From the NCBI GenBank assembly GCA_003695705.1, contig RFHU01000043.1:1-61975 (forward strand): DNA of 61,975 nt, given 5' to 3'. The notes beneath the pieces are model-generated. The model was not told the DNA's origin, made no database searches, and saw nothing but the letters and a program-made list of their open reading frames with translations. Shown one piece after another: positions 23,645 to 32,790 of the stretch (the stretch's first letter is position 1; each line of letters begins with the position of its first letter). Position numbers and translations under genes: made by a program. Source of the stretch: Planctomycetota bacterium (lineage in GTDB: Bacteria > Planctomycetota > J058).

Positions 23645-26600
23645 GTGACGACCACGGCCGAGGAGACCCGGCGCGTGCTGCGCATGGTGACTGCCGCCGG
23701 CGTACTCGGGGAGGAGGCCGACGACCTCGACGCGGCGGGCGTGGGAGGGCAGGAGCGCCTTGCCGAATTGGTGCGCTCGGGCCTCTTGACCCCGGAGGCG
23801 CTCGACGCGTTGCGAGAAGTCGCTGCAGCGCACTCGGGAACCGTGGCTTGTTCTCGGATCTCCACCGACCGAGCGCCCACGGCCGGCGGAGGGCCGCGGA
23901 GCGATTCGGTCGGAGGGCTCTCGGCCGCGGACGGAGAACCGACCGCTGCAGACCAAGGAGCCGGTGGAGGCGGCGCGGGAGGGGCGCGCGCGGCGACCGA
24001 TGCCGAGGGCGCCGCCTTCGACCTCGCGGTCCTCCCCGAGCGCTTGCGGAGAGAACTCCGGGCGGCGGCGCTTCTGCAGAGCGCCGTCGACGCCGGCTAC
24101 GCCTCGCGGGAGCGGCTCCTCGAAGAGCTCGCGCGCGCCCGCGCGCGCGAGGTGCTCTACGAGGTGCACCTCCTGCAGGAGGGGGTCCTCGATCGCACCC
24201 AGCTGCGTGCCCTCGGTCGGAGCGTGCGCGCGGCGAGGGTTTCGGGGCGCTTGCCGCGGCCGGAGAATGGGGCGCGGGAGGTCGTCGCCGCGTCCCCTGC
24301 GCCGGGGGAGACGTCCTCCGAGGATCCGGGCTACGACACCTCCGCCGATACCCTGGCGGGCCTCGAGGAAGACCTCGCCCGCGCCGAGGCCGAAGCCGAA
24401 GCCCGCGCCGTGGCCGCGGCCGCGGCGGAGGCGCAGGGCCTGGGCTTTCCCGGAGAGGGAGGGCGCTTGGGCAACTACACCCTCCTCCGCCGCGTGGCCG
24501 AAGGCGGCATGGGGGTGGTCTTCCAAGCGCGCGAGGACGCTCTCAACCGAGTCGTGGCCCTCAAGGTCATGCGCGGCGGCGCGTTGGCCTCGCCGATTCG
24601 GCGCCGGCGCTTCCTTGCCGAGGCCGAGGCCGCGGCCGCGCTCCACCACCCGAACATCGTGCCCATTCACCACATTGGCGAGGCGGCAGGCTACCCCTTC
24701 TACACGATGGACTACGTGGAGGGGCGCCCCCTCCACGAATGGGCGCGGGCGGAGGAGCCCGACGCGAAGACGCTCGCGCGCCTCATGCGGGTGGTCGCCG
24801 ACGCAGTGCACCACTTCCACCTGCGCGGGATCATTCACCGGGACCTCAAGCCCGACAACGTCCTCATCACCGAGGGAGGCGCCCCCCGCATCATCGACTT
24901 CGGCATTGCCAAGAAGATCTCCACGGACTTCGACGCAGAGGACTCCTGGACGGTCGAAGGAGAGGTGCTCGGCACCCCCTACTACATGCCGCCCGAGCAA
25001 GCGGTGGGGAGCCTGGACGAGATCGACACCCGCTCCGACGTCTACGCGCTCGGCGCGATCCTTTACCAACTCCTTGCCGGGAAACCTCCCTTCCACGAGA
25101 TCCCGGCCGCCCGCGTGGTGTTGGCCATCGAAGACGAGGATCCCACCCCGCTGCATGTTCTGGCTCCGGTCGACCGGGACCTCGAGGCCATCGTGAACAA
25201 GGCCATGGCGAAGCGTCGCGAGCGTCGCTACCAGAGCGCGCTCGAGTTCGCCCAAGACCTCGAGCGCTACGTGGAGGGGGTTCCGACCCTCGCCCGACCC
25301 GTTGGACTGGGCGAACGGATGCGCAAGCTGGCGCGCAGACACCGCGCGGCAACCGCGGTCGTGGCCTTGGCCTTCTTGGGAGGCCTCCTGGGGTCCGCGT
25401 TCCTCCTCGTGCAGCGGGCGAGGCAGCGCGCGCGCATTCAGGGCCTCCTTGCGGCCGGGCGCAGCGCCCCGCTCGACCGCCAGGCGGAGTTCTTCGCGCG
25501 CGCGGTGGCGCTCGACCCGCGGAACGGCGAAGCGCGGGCCGAACTCGCCCGGGCTCGCGCGGCGAGCAAGGCCGCCGAGGAACTGCGCCTCGCCGAGGAA
25601 CGACGTCGGGCGGAACTCGCCAAGCAGGAGTTGGCTCGCGAGCGCGAGCAGCAGCAGATCCGCCTCTTGCAGGAGGCGGAGCGAGCACGCGCCGAAGCCG
25701 CCGCGGCGGCGCGGCGCGAGGCCGAGGAGACGGCGAAGAAGCTCCTCGCGCGGGCCGAGGCCGCCCGCTCTCCCCTCGAGGCCGTCGGCTTCCTCGGAGA
25801 CGCCTTGGTCCGGGTTCCCGAGGGCGAGGGAAACCTTGGGGCGCGCATTGCGCGTAGCAGGGTGGCTGTTTGCCTGCAGCTCGCGGAGAGCGCGCTCGCG
25901 GTCGAGCAGGTGGGCCTCGCCCGCTACTGGCTAAGGGAGGCGCGCAAGCTGCGGGCCTTGCGGGCGGACCACGAACTCTTCGCACGAGCGCAGGGCCTCG
26001 CCGCGCGCTTGGAGGCGCTCGGGAGTGGACGACGCCTCGTGGAGGAGGCCAAGCGGCACGTCGCCGCGGAGCAGTGGCTCCTCGCCCGACGAAAGTTCGA
26101 GGAGGCTCTGGCGCGTGGTGTGCCCTTCGGCTCGGTCCGAGTCGACGCAGACCTCGTCCGGGAGCGGTGCTCTGCGCGCGCGCGGGAACTCCTCGACCAG
26201 GCGCGCGCCTTGCTGAGGGAAGAGCGCGAGGAGGAAGCCCTGACGCGCGCGCGAGAGGCCGCAGAATACGCCAGCGAACGCGACCTGGAGGTGGTTCGTG
26301 GGGTCCTGCGACGCTGCGCCGCGGCGGTCGCGCAGCGGGCGACCCGAGAGGCGCAGCGCCAGTTCCTTGCTGCCGAGGGGCGCGAGCGTGCCTTGGAGAC
26401 CCTCGGCGCCGCGATCCAAGTCCTCGGCGACGAACCGGTGGCCGAGCGCCTGCGCGCGGAGCGAGCCCACCGACGTTGGCTGCTCGAGGAGGCACCGGAG
26501 GGCTTGCTCTACGTGCCCGCGTTGCCTCGCCTAGGAACCGAAGCCTTCTGCGTGCAGCGGACCGAGGTCAGCAACGCCGACTTCGCACGCTTCGTTCGCG

Positions 26601-27208
26601 CGGGGGGGTATCGAGACGACGCTCTCTGGGACCGAGCAGCTCGCGGGCGCCGAAGCGACTTCGTGGACAGCACGCCGGGAGGCGGGCGACCGGGGCCGCG
26701 CTTTTGGAGGGGAGGCCGCTACGGGGAGGAGGCGAACGCGCTCCTGCCCGTACGCGGCGTCACTTGGTACGAAGCACGGGCCTACGCGCGCTGGCTGCGA
26801 CGGACCAGTGGGCTGCCGTGGCGTCTCCCGCGGGCCGAGGAATGGGAGGCCGCCGCGGGCTGGGACCTCGAGCGCGGCGCCTTGCGTTCCTACCCCTGGG
26901 GAGACCGTTTCGAGGCGGACGCGCTGCCTCTAGGCGCCCCTCAGCGGGTGGGGAAAAACCAGCGCGACCGTTCCTTCTTCGGTCTGTGCGACGCGGGAGG
27001 CAACGTCGCGGAGTGGGTGGACGTCGTCTTCGGGCGCGGAGCCCGACCGGGCCTCAAGGGCGCGCCGTTTTCGGTGGGCGAACGCCTCGCAGCGCACCTC
27101 GCTCGCGTGCGGACGACGGGCAGCCCCTCGGCGTTCCCTCCGCGCGAGTTGTTGGCGGCCGTGGGGTTCCGGTTGGTGCTCCGACCGCCGCGAGGAGACG
27201 GCCCGTGA
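23645..27208 (+). CDS. Ser/Thr kinase with membrane segment and C-terminal FGE/sulfatase-modifying-type domain
   Basis: 1187 residues from a GTG preceded by GAGGGGGAGGG. Residues 1-75 and 130-200 are helical modules (RLAELVRSGLLTPEALDALRE; EVLYEVHLLQEGVLDRTQLRAL) like those of two other proteins here. The kinase (about 275-545) has GGMGVVF, K307, HRDLKPDN (H398-D400), DFG at D418, and MPPEQ. A membrane segment is at about 569-590 (ATAVVALAFLGGLLGSAFLLV). A long charged coiled coil runs to about 720, then more helices. Residues about 951-1187 are an FGE/SUMF1-type fold (CVQRTEVSNADFARFV, LPRAEEWEAAAGW, GLCDAGGNVAEWV, AVGFRLVL) without the paired C-terminal Cys of true enzymes, so probably ligand-binding. 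It overlaps the next gene as GTGA. Confidence 0.92.
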   Translation: MTTTAEETRRVLRMVTAAGVLGEEADDLDAAGVGGQERLAELVRSGLLTPEALDALREVAAAHSGTVACSRISTDRAPTAGGGPRSDSVGGLSAADGEPTAADQGAGGGGAGGARAATDAEGAAFDLAVLPERLRRELRAAALLQSAVDAGYASRERLLEELARARAREVLYEVHLLQEGVLDRTQLRALGRSVRAARVSGRLPRPENGAREVVAASPAPGETSSEDPGYDTSADTLAGLEEDLARAEAEAEARAVAAAAAEAQGLGFPGEGGRLGNYTLLRRVAEGGMGVVFQAREDALNRVVALKVMRGGALASPIRRRRFLAEAEAAAALHHPNIVPIHHIGEAAGYPFYTMDYVEGRPLHEWARAEEPDAKTLARLMRVVADAVHHFHLRGIIHRDLKPDNVLITEGGAPRIIDFGIAKKISTDFDAEDSWTVEGEVLGTPYYMPPEQAVGSLDEIDTRSDVYALGAILYQLLAGKPPFHEIPAARVVLAIEDEDPTPLHVLAPVDRDLEAIVNKAMAKRRERRYQSALEFAQDLERYVEGVPTLARPVGLGERMRKLARRHRAATAVVALAFLGGLLGSAFLLVQRARQRARIQGLLAAGRSAPLDRQAEFFARAVALDPRNGEARAELARARAASKAAEELRLAEERRRAELAKQELAREREQQQIRLLQEAERARAEAAAAARREAEETAKKLLARAEAARSPLEAVGFLGDALVRVPEGEGNLGARIARSRVAVCLQLAESALAVEQVGLARYWLREARKLRALRADHELFARAQGLAARLEALGSGRRLVEEAKRHVAAEQWLLARRKFEEALARGVPFGSVRVDADLVRERCSARARELLDQARALLREEREEEALTRAREAAEYASERDLEVVRGVLRRCAAAVAQRATREAQRQFLAAEGRERALETLGAAIQVLGDEPVAERLRAERAHRRWLLEEAPEGLLYVPALPRLGTEAFCVQRTEVSNADFARFVRAGGYRDDALWDRAARGRRSDFVDSTPGGGRPGPRFWRGGRYGEEANALLPVRGVTWYEARAYARWLRRTSGLPWRLPRAEEWEAAAGWDLERGALRSYPWGDRFEADALPLGAPQRVGKNQRDRSFFGLCDAGGNVAEWVDVVFGRGARPGLKGAPFSVGERLAAHLARVRTTGSPSAFPPRELLAAVGFRLVLRPPRGDGP

Positions 27209-28746
27209 GGCGTCGCGGCGAGCGCGCAGATCGGCGGAGGAGGGTGCGCAGAGCCCTGGGGCTCGGCCTCGTGCTGGCGGTGTGCGGGTGCTCGCAGCTT
27301 CCCGTCGGCCCCGAGCCGCCAGCGCGCGGTGGAGACCCTTCGCTCACCCCGCTTTGCGCGGCCCTGGCGCCGGTGCGCGTGCGGGTCGCCGCGGGAGAGG
27401 GTCCCAAGGGCTACCGCGTCCGAGAAGTGCTCGACGCCGAAGCCGTGCAGGAGACTCTGCGGCGCTGGACGGAGGCGGCAGGAGTCTTCGCGCGGGTGCG
27501 CGCCCAACCCCTCGCCCTCTCCTCCGAGGACACCCAGGCTCTGCTCGACGATGCCTGGCGGGAGCGAGACGACGTGCTCCTCGAGGTCCGCTTGGAGCGC
27601 TTTCGGGTGTCCTTCGACGGACACAACAAGTGGTGGGTGCCGAACATCGTCAACTGGCTCTTCTGGATGATCCCCGCCTGGTTCGTCGCCACCGAGGACT
27701 ACTCCCTCTCCTGTCGTGCCGAGTGGACCCTGCGCAGCGTCGGCGCGGATCGAGTCGTCGCTCGGGGAGCGCGCGACGTCCGCGTACAGGGGAGCCTCGA
27801 CGAGTTCGACCGCGGTTGGCAGTTCTTCGGCTTCATCTACCCGCTCAACGACGCGGACAACTGGCGGCAGATCGCTCGAGCCCTTGCGCCTGCGGCGGTG
27901 GCCGAGGCAGGGCGTGCTTTGCTGGAGGCGCTGCGGGGCCCCGTCCGCGTTCTCCTGGCGAGCGATGCGGGCCTGCGGCGCCTGAGCAAGCGCGTGGCCG
28001 TCCTCGCAGGGGTCTCTCGCTACCGAAGCGGGGAGGATCTGCCCCCTTTGCCCTTCGCGGCACGCGACGCGCAGCGGGTTGGAGAGGCGTTGGTGGAGTC
28101 GGGGGCACTCCCGCGGCGACAGGTCGAGGTGCTCTTGGAGAGCAGCGCCACCCTCGTTGCCGTGGAGCGCGCGCTGAACGAGGCAGCCCAGCGCCTCGGG
28201 CCTCGCGACGAGCTGCTCCTCTACCTTGCCGGCTACGGAGGCCTGGACGCGCGCGGCGAGCCCGTCGTCTACCTCAACGCCGTCGAGGGGAGGGGCGAGC
28301 TCACCTTCGAGCGCCTGGCGACGCTCCTTGCCGCCATTCCGGCGCAAAAGCTCGTCCTCTTCGACCTCGCCTTCGACGGCCAGGAGCGGTCCTTGCCACC
28401 GCCGCGGCGGCGGAGCACCGCCGCCGCACAGCGAGCGTTGGACTGCTTTGCGCAGAAGGCCGGCGCAGCGGTCGTCGCGGCCGCGGGTCCGGGGGGAGGC
28501 TACCTGACCTCGGAGGCCCTGGGCGCGAGCTTGTTCGCGGAGTTGCTTGGGCGCGCGCTGGCGGGCGAGGCGGACCAAGACGGAGACCGAGTCCTGACCC
28601 TGGTCGAGCTGTACGACTTCCTCGCCGAACGCGTCCTGGCGGAGTCGGCCTACTTCGGCCCGCCGCAACGCGTTCAGGCCAGCGGCGTCCAGCGAGTCCG
28701 CTTCGAACTGCCGTTTCGGTCGCGGCCACGGGAGGCGAACAAGTGA
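27205..28746 (+). CDS. Lipoprotein with a caspase-like fold lacking catalytic His and Cys
   Basis: 513 residues. The GTG at 27205 overlaps the kinase stop; GAGGAG lies 7 nt upstream. The N-terminus is basic then LGLGLVLAVCGCS, a signal with a slightly atypical lipobox (C27 or C29). Residues about 30-255 are unrecognised, with a hydrophobic WVPNIVNWLFWMIPAWFV stretch near 148-165. Residues about 268-480 follow the caspase (peptidase C14) pattern: KRVAVLAGVSRY, LPFAARDAQRVGEAL, LLLYLAGYGGLD, YLNAVEG, QKLVLFDLAFDG. The His of the usual GHG is Tyr (Y344), and the Cys of the usual DxCxSG is Ala (A389). It should be an inactive, membrane-anchored binding module. Its place between the FGE-kinase and the FG-GAP lipoprotein suggests a relay role in the envelope. 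Confidence 0.85.
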   Translation: MRRRGERADRRRRVRRALGLGLVLAVCGCSQLPVGPEPPARGGDPSLTPLCAALAPVRVRVAAGEGPKGYRVREVLDAEAVQETLRRWTEAAGVFARVRAQPLALSSEDTQALLDDAWRERDDVLLEVRLERFRVSFDGHNKWWVPNIVNWLFWMIPAWFVATEDYSLSCRAEWTLRSVGADRVVARGARDVRVQGSLDEFDRGWQFFGFIYPLNDADNWRQIARALAPAAVAEAGRALLEALRGPVRVLLASDAGLRRLSKRVAVLAGVSRYRSGEDLPPLPFAARDAQRVGEALVESGALPRRQVEVLLESSATLVAVERALNEAAQRLGPRDELLLYLAGYGGLDARGEPVVYLNAVEGRGELTFERLATLLAAIPAQKLVLFDLAFDGQERSLPPPRRRSTAAAQRALDCFAQKAGAAVVAAAGPGGGYLTSEALGASLFAELLGRALAGEADQDGDRVLTLVELYDFLAERVLAESAYFGPPQRVQASGVQRVRFELPFRSRPREANK

Positions 28747-31700
28747 AGCGCGTCGCCGGCTCGCTGCTGGGCTTTCTCTGCCTCGCCCTCTGCGCCCAGG
28801 GCTGCGGGGTGGGCGCCCTCATCACCTTTGCCGCCATCGACGCGAGCAAGTCCAAAACGGGCGACACCCTGGCCGTCCCTGCGCCCCTCCTCGCCAGCGT
28901 GTCGCCGAACTCGGGGAGCCACGGGGGCGGGCAGAGCGTGACGATCACCGGAAGCGAGTTTCCCAGCGACGCCACCGTCAGCGTGGGCGGGGTCGCGGCG
29001 AGCAGCGTCACGGTGCAGAGTTCGACCCAGTTGCAGGCAGTCCTCGCTCCCGTCAACGCGATCGGACCGGCCGACGTCGTGGTGACGAACCCGAAGGGCG
29101 GTGCGGGCACCCTGGCCGGTGGCTACACCTTCACGAACACCACCAGCGTCGTCGCCTTCCTGCCCGTCGCCGGCCCCGTCTCCGGAAACGTAGTCTTTTC
29201 GCTCACGTTGACGGATCCCGAGAGCGACCCGGTGGACCTCGTGCTCGAATACGACGCGGGGGCGGGCTTTCAGCCGATCCCCGCCGGCCTCATCCTTAGC
29301 GGCGGACTTTCGGGCCTGACCTCGAGTCCGAGCGGGGTGACGCACAACCTGACCTGGGACTCGGTCGGCTCGCTCGGGACCACCAACGCGACAGGGGTCG
29401 TCCTGCGGGCGACGCCCGCGGACACCGTGGACGGAGTGCCGGGGGTTCCCGCGACCTCCGCGCCCTTCGACGTGCAGAACAACACGCCCGTCGACTTGCA
29501 ATTCGTCCAGCCGGGCGACGACGCCTTCAACGTGCAGCTCTCCTACCGGGTCTTCGAGAGCGATCCAGGCGACACGGTGACGATCACGCGTCTGGAGTAC
29601 CGGGACGTTAGCAGCGGGCAGACCGGCAGCCTGAGCGTCCTGGCCGGACGGCAGGCGAGCGAAGTCGTCGCCGCGTCCCCAACGGGGGTCATGCACCAGA
29701 CCCTCTGGGACTCGTTGGCGGACCTCGGGCGCGGGAACAACCGCCTCGTGGAGGTCACCGTGGAAGTGAGCGACGGCACCGCGGTCGCGTCCAGGACCTC
29801 GGCCCCCTTCTTCGTCAGCAACGGACCCGTGCGGGACCAACTCGTCGTCGACGCCGGCGGTCTCGACGTGCACGGCTTCGCGGTGGGGGACGTCCGCGGG
29901 GGCGACGGGCTGCGAGACCTCGTCTTCGTCGATACCCGCATCGACGGCAACGGCCAGCAGCGGAACCAAGGCGGGTCCCTCGCCGTGGCGCGCAACCGCC
30001 GCCTCGGCTTCGACGCAGCGAGTGTCATCGACTTCGGCGGTCCCTCGCCGTTGCTCCTCAACGGGCACACGAACAACCCCGTCTACGCGGCGGCGCCGCT
30101 GGTGGATCCCGACGGAGGGGGGAGCCTGCCCACCTACCCCAACTACATTGCGAGCAATGCCTTTCACCCCGCGGAAGTCGCAACCCTCGACGCCGATGGC
30201 GACGGAGACGTGGACGTGGTGCTCGCCCACTCTCCGCACGCACCCTACACCCAGCCGCCGCTGGACTTGGCCGCAAACATTGCTTCGGTGCTCGCCAACG
30301 TGGGCCAGGACATCAACCCAGCGAGTCCCTTCTTCAGCGGCGGCGCCAACACCCTCGCGCACCAGCAGACCTTCTTGGTACCGCAGGCGGGGGGCGCCCT
30401 GGACCCGGCGGCGGGAACCTGGGCGCCCTCGTGGGCAGACCGTGCCCGCGTGGGGCGCCTCTTGTTCGGAGCCCAGAGCCCCATCGCCGGCGGCGTCGCC
30501 TTCCCTTCGCAGGTGGGGTTCTTCACGCAAGACTTGCTCGTCGCCGAGTTGGACGCAGGAGAGGGCGGCGGGGCCGATCTGATCCACGTGCAAGGAGTCG
30601 GCGACGTCGAGAACGCGCTCGGTTCGTCCGACGTGCGGGGGCTGCTGGTGGTCCGCAAACGCGGGCCGGGAGGCCTTGCCCCCGGCGCGAGCAACACCTA
30701 CCTCGACCAGAGCGCCATGGGTGCCTTGCCCGTCCACGCGGCCGTCGCAGACCTCACGGCCGAGGCGCACGACGGGGTGAGCTTCAACCCCCACCCCCTC
30801 AGTGGCCAGCCGAACACCTTCCCGCTTCCCGCCCCTGGAACGGGTCCGAGCCTGCCCGCGGGCACGCCGGACATCCTAGTTGCCAACACGGGCGACAATT
30901 CGCTCACCTTCTACCTGCACACGGGCTCGGCCACGAGCTACGGCGGCGATCCGAACGTGGACCCACCGGAGTACTACGGGCAAAGGCTCGAACTCCAACC
31001 CCTGGTCACGACGCTGACCGCCGCTCTCGCGGGAAGTCCGACCACGCTCCCCGCGGGCGACCTGGCCGCCGTTGCCATCGGCGACCTCAACGGCGACGGC
31101 AAGAACGATTTCGTCACGGTCCACCGCCGGAGTCGCCTCCTGCTGGTCTTCGTCTACGACCCGACGTCTGCGGGGCCGCTGTCGTTGAACCAGAACCAAG
31201 CAGGCTTCGGCCTTCCGCAGAGCTACTCCCCCGCGGTCCTTCCCCCGCTCGTCTTGCCCTTCCGGCTCGCCGGCTTCTACACCCTGCCCGGCCTGCAGGT
31301 GGGGCGACCGCAGATCGTGGACCTGACGGGCGACGGCCAAGGCGAGATCGTCGTGCCCATGGGGCTCAACAACGAGGTCGTCCTCTTCGAGCCTCTCGGT
31401 CCCGCGCACTCGCCGCGCGCGGCCTTCGGCGAGGGGGTGGGGGGGACGCCCGACTTCGGCGGGGCCTTCGATCCCGCGGCAGACCTCCTCCCTGCCCAAC
31501 CGCCGGCCGCCCGGAACCCCACGCCCTTCACCTCCGAGTTCACGCCCTACGCAGTGGAGGTCGCCGACCTCGACGCGGACGGTCGCGAGGACGTCGTCGC
31601 CGCCGCCGGCCTCAGCTTCGACGCCTCGGTTTTCTATCAACTCGCGCAGGGGACCCTCGACCGCTTCGTCCCCGTTCCCGTCTCGGGAAGCCCGTTCATC

Positions 31701-32777
31701 TTGGGGGCGGGCAACGTGCAGGGAACCCCGGGCCTGGGGCTGCGCGACGAAGTCGTCGTCAACCTCCCCAACCAGAACTCGGTGCAGGTCTTCTCGCGGG
31801 ACCCCGCGCAGTTGCTCGCCCCGGTGCGGACGTTCGACCTGACCGCGACGACCTTCCCGCGCCCAAGCCTCCCCTTCGTGTTCCACCTCGCGGAAGTCTC
31901 GGGCGACAACTTCGACGACGTGGTCACGGCCACCGAGTTGTTCCAGATCGATGCGGTGACGATCCAGGGCGGAGCAGTCGTCCTGCCGGGCGCGGCCAGC
32001 CTCGCGGGGGTCAGCCCCAGTTTCCAGGCAGCGAGCGGTTACGGGCCGATCGGCTTCAGCGCCAACGGAGGCGACCTCGACGCCGACGGACTTCCCGACA
32101 TCGTCTTGGCCAACAACCAGGGGGCCACGGGCCTGACTCTGTTCCCGGGCGTCAGCGCGCCGGGCACCTACGACGCGGCCGGAGCGGTGCGGTATTCGAT
32201 CGGATCCTTGACCGACGTGTGGGTACTCGATCTCGACGGCGACGGGCGCCGCGACGTGATCTGCGGGACGCCCGACGCCGCGATCGGATTGAAGATCCTC
32301 TGGGGGACGGGAACGATCCCGGCGCCCGCCCCGGATCCTTTCGTCGGCCTCCCCACGCCGACGCTGGGGCCTCCCATCGGCCTCTACATCCAGGACCTCG
32401 ACGGGAACGGACTGGCGGACATCGTGGTGACGGGCTTCATTCAGTCCAGCGGCGGCATTCTCTTTCAGACGGCGCCGCGGAGCTTTTCGGCGCAGCCCTT
32501 GGTGGTCGGAGGAGAGCCGGGCGAGGCCGCCGTGGGCGACCTCGACGGGGACGGACGGGTGGACATCGCCCTTCCCTGGGGAAGCGAAAACCTGCTTGCC
32601 ATCTACTACCAGCGTCCGCCTCCGGCTCCCCCGGGGAGCTTTCTCGGTCCAGCCACCTTCTCGACTGCGGCGACGCCCGTGGGCTGCGTCATCCTCGACG
32701 TCGACGCCGACGGGAAGAACGACGTCGTGGTGTCCGCGCGCGGGGCCAACGCCCTGAACGTCTTCCTCCAGCGCTGA
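28743..32777 (+). CDS. Large secreted lipoprotein with IPT/TIG and FG-GAP/VCBS repeats
   Basis: 1344 residues. The GTG at 28743 overlaps the previous stop (GTGA) with GGGAGG 8 nt upstream. The signal KRVAGSLLGFLCLALCAQGCG suggests lipid attachment. An IPT/TIG domain follows at about 50-140 (VSPNSGSHGGGQSVTITGSEFP). Residues 150-390 are further beta domains. From about 475 to the end there are at least nine calcium-type loops DxDxDGxxD (LDADGDGDVDVV, LDGDGRRDVI, LDGNGLADIV, VDADGKNDVV), the signature of FG-GAP beta-propellers. It is probably a surface ligand-binding or adhesion protein. As the third coupled gene after the FGE-kinase and pseudocaspase it is likely part of the same complex. Confidence 0.88.
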   Translation: MKRVAGSLLGFLCLALCAQGCGVGALITFAAIDASKSKTGDTLAVPAPLLASVSPNSGSHGGGQSVTITGSEFPSDATVSVGGVAASSVTVQSSTQLQAVLAPVNAIGPADVVVTNPKGGAGTLAGGYTFTNTTSVVAFLPVAGPVSGNVVFSLTLTDPESDPVDLVLEYDAGAGFQPIPAGLILSGGLSGLTSSPSGVTHNLTWDSVGSLGTTNATGVVLRATPADTVDGVPGVPATSAPFDVQNNTPVDLQFVQPGDDAFNVQLSYRVFESDPGDTVTITRLEYRDVSSGQTGSLSVLAGRQASEVVAASPTGVMHQTLWDSLADLGRGNNRLVEVTVEVSDGTAVASRTSAPFFVSNGPVRDQLVVDAGGLDVHGFAVGDVRGGDGLRDLVFVDTRIDGNGQQRNQGGSLAVARNRRLGFDAASVIDFGGPSPLLLNGHTNNPVYAAAPLVDPDGGGSLPTYPNYIASNAFHPAEVATLDADGDGDVDVVLAHSPHAPYTQPPLDLAANIASVLANVGQDINPASPFFSGGANTLAHQQTFLVPQAGGALDPAAGTWAPSWADRARVGRLLFGAQSPIAGGVAFPSQVGFFTQDLLVAELDAGEGGGADLIHVQGVGDVENALGSSDVRGLLVVRKRGPGGLAPGASNTYLDQSAMGALPVHAAVADLTAEAHDGVSFNPHPLSGQPNTFPLPAPGTGPSLPAGTPDILVANTGDNSLTFYLHTGSATSYGGDPNVDPPEYYGQRLELQPLVTTLTAALAGSPTTLPAGDLAAVAIGDLNGDGKNDFVTVHRRSRLLLVFVYDPTSAGPLSLNQNQAGFGLPQSYSPAVLPPLVLPFRLAGFYTLPGLQVGRPQIVDLTGDGQGEIVVPMGLNNEVVLFEPLGPAHSPRAAFGEGVGGTPDFGGAFDPAADLLPAQPPAARNPTPFTSEFTPYAVEVADLDADGREDVVAAAGLSFDASVFYQLAQGTLDRFVPVPVSGSPFILGAGNVQGTPGLGLRDEVVVNLPNQNSVQVFSRDPAQLLAPVRTFDLTATTFPRPSLPFVFHLAEVSGDNFDDVVTATELFQIDAVTIQGGAVVLPGAASLAGVSPSFQAASGYGPIGFSANGGDLDADGLPDIVLANNQGATGLTLFPGVSAPGTYDAAGAVRYSIGSLTDVWVLDLDGDGRRDVICGTPDAAIGLKILWGTGTIPAPAPDPFVGLPTPTLGPPIGLYIQDLDGNGLADIVVTGFIQSSGGILFQTAPRSFSAQPLVVGGEPGEAAVGDLDGDGRVDIALPWGSENLLAIYYQRPPPAPPGSFLGPATFSTAATPVGCVILDVDADGKNDVVVSARGANALNVFLQR

Positions 32778-32790
32778 GAGGCCACTGCCC

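Noticed and set aside
23087-25342. 751-residue minus-strand frame across two kinase genes
   Set aside because: Both kinases on the plus strand have intact catalytic motifs; the antisense frame spans their boundary and has no start signals.
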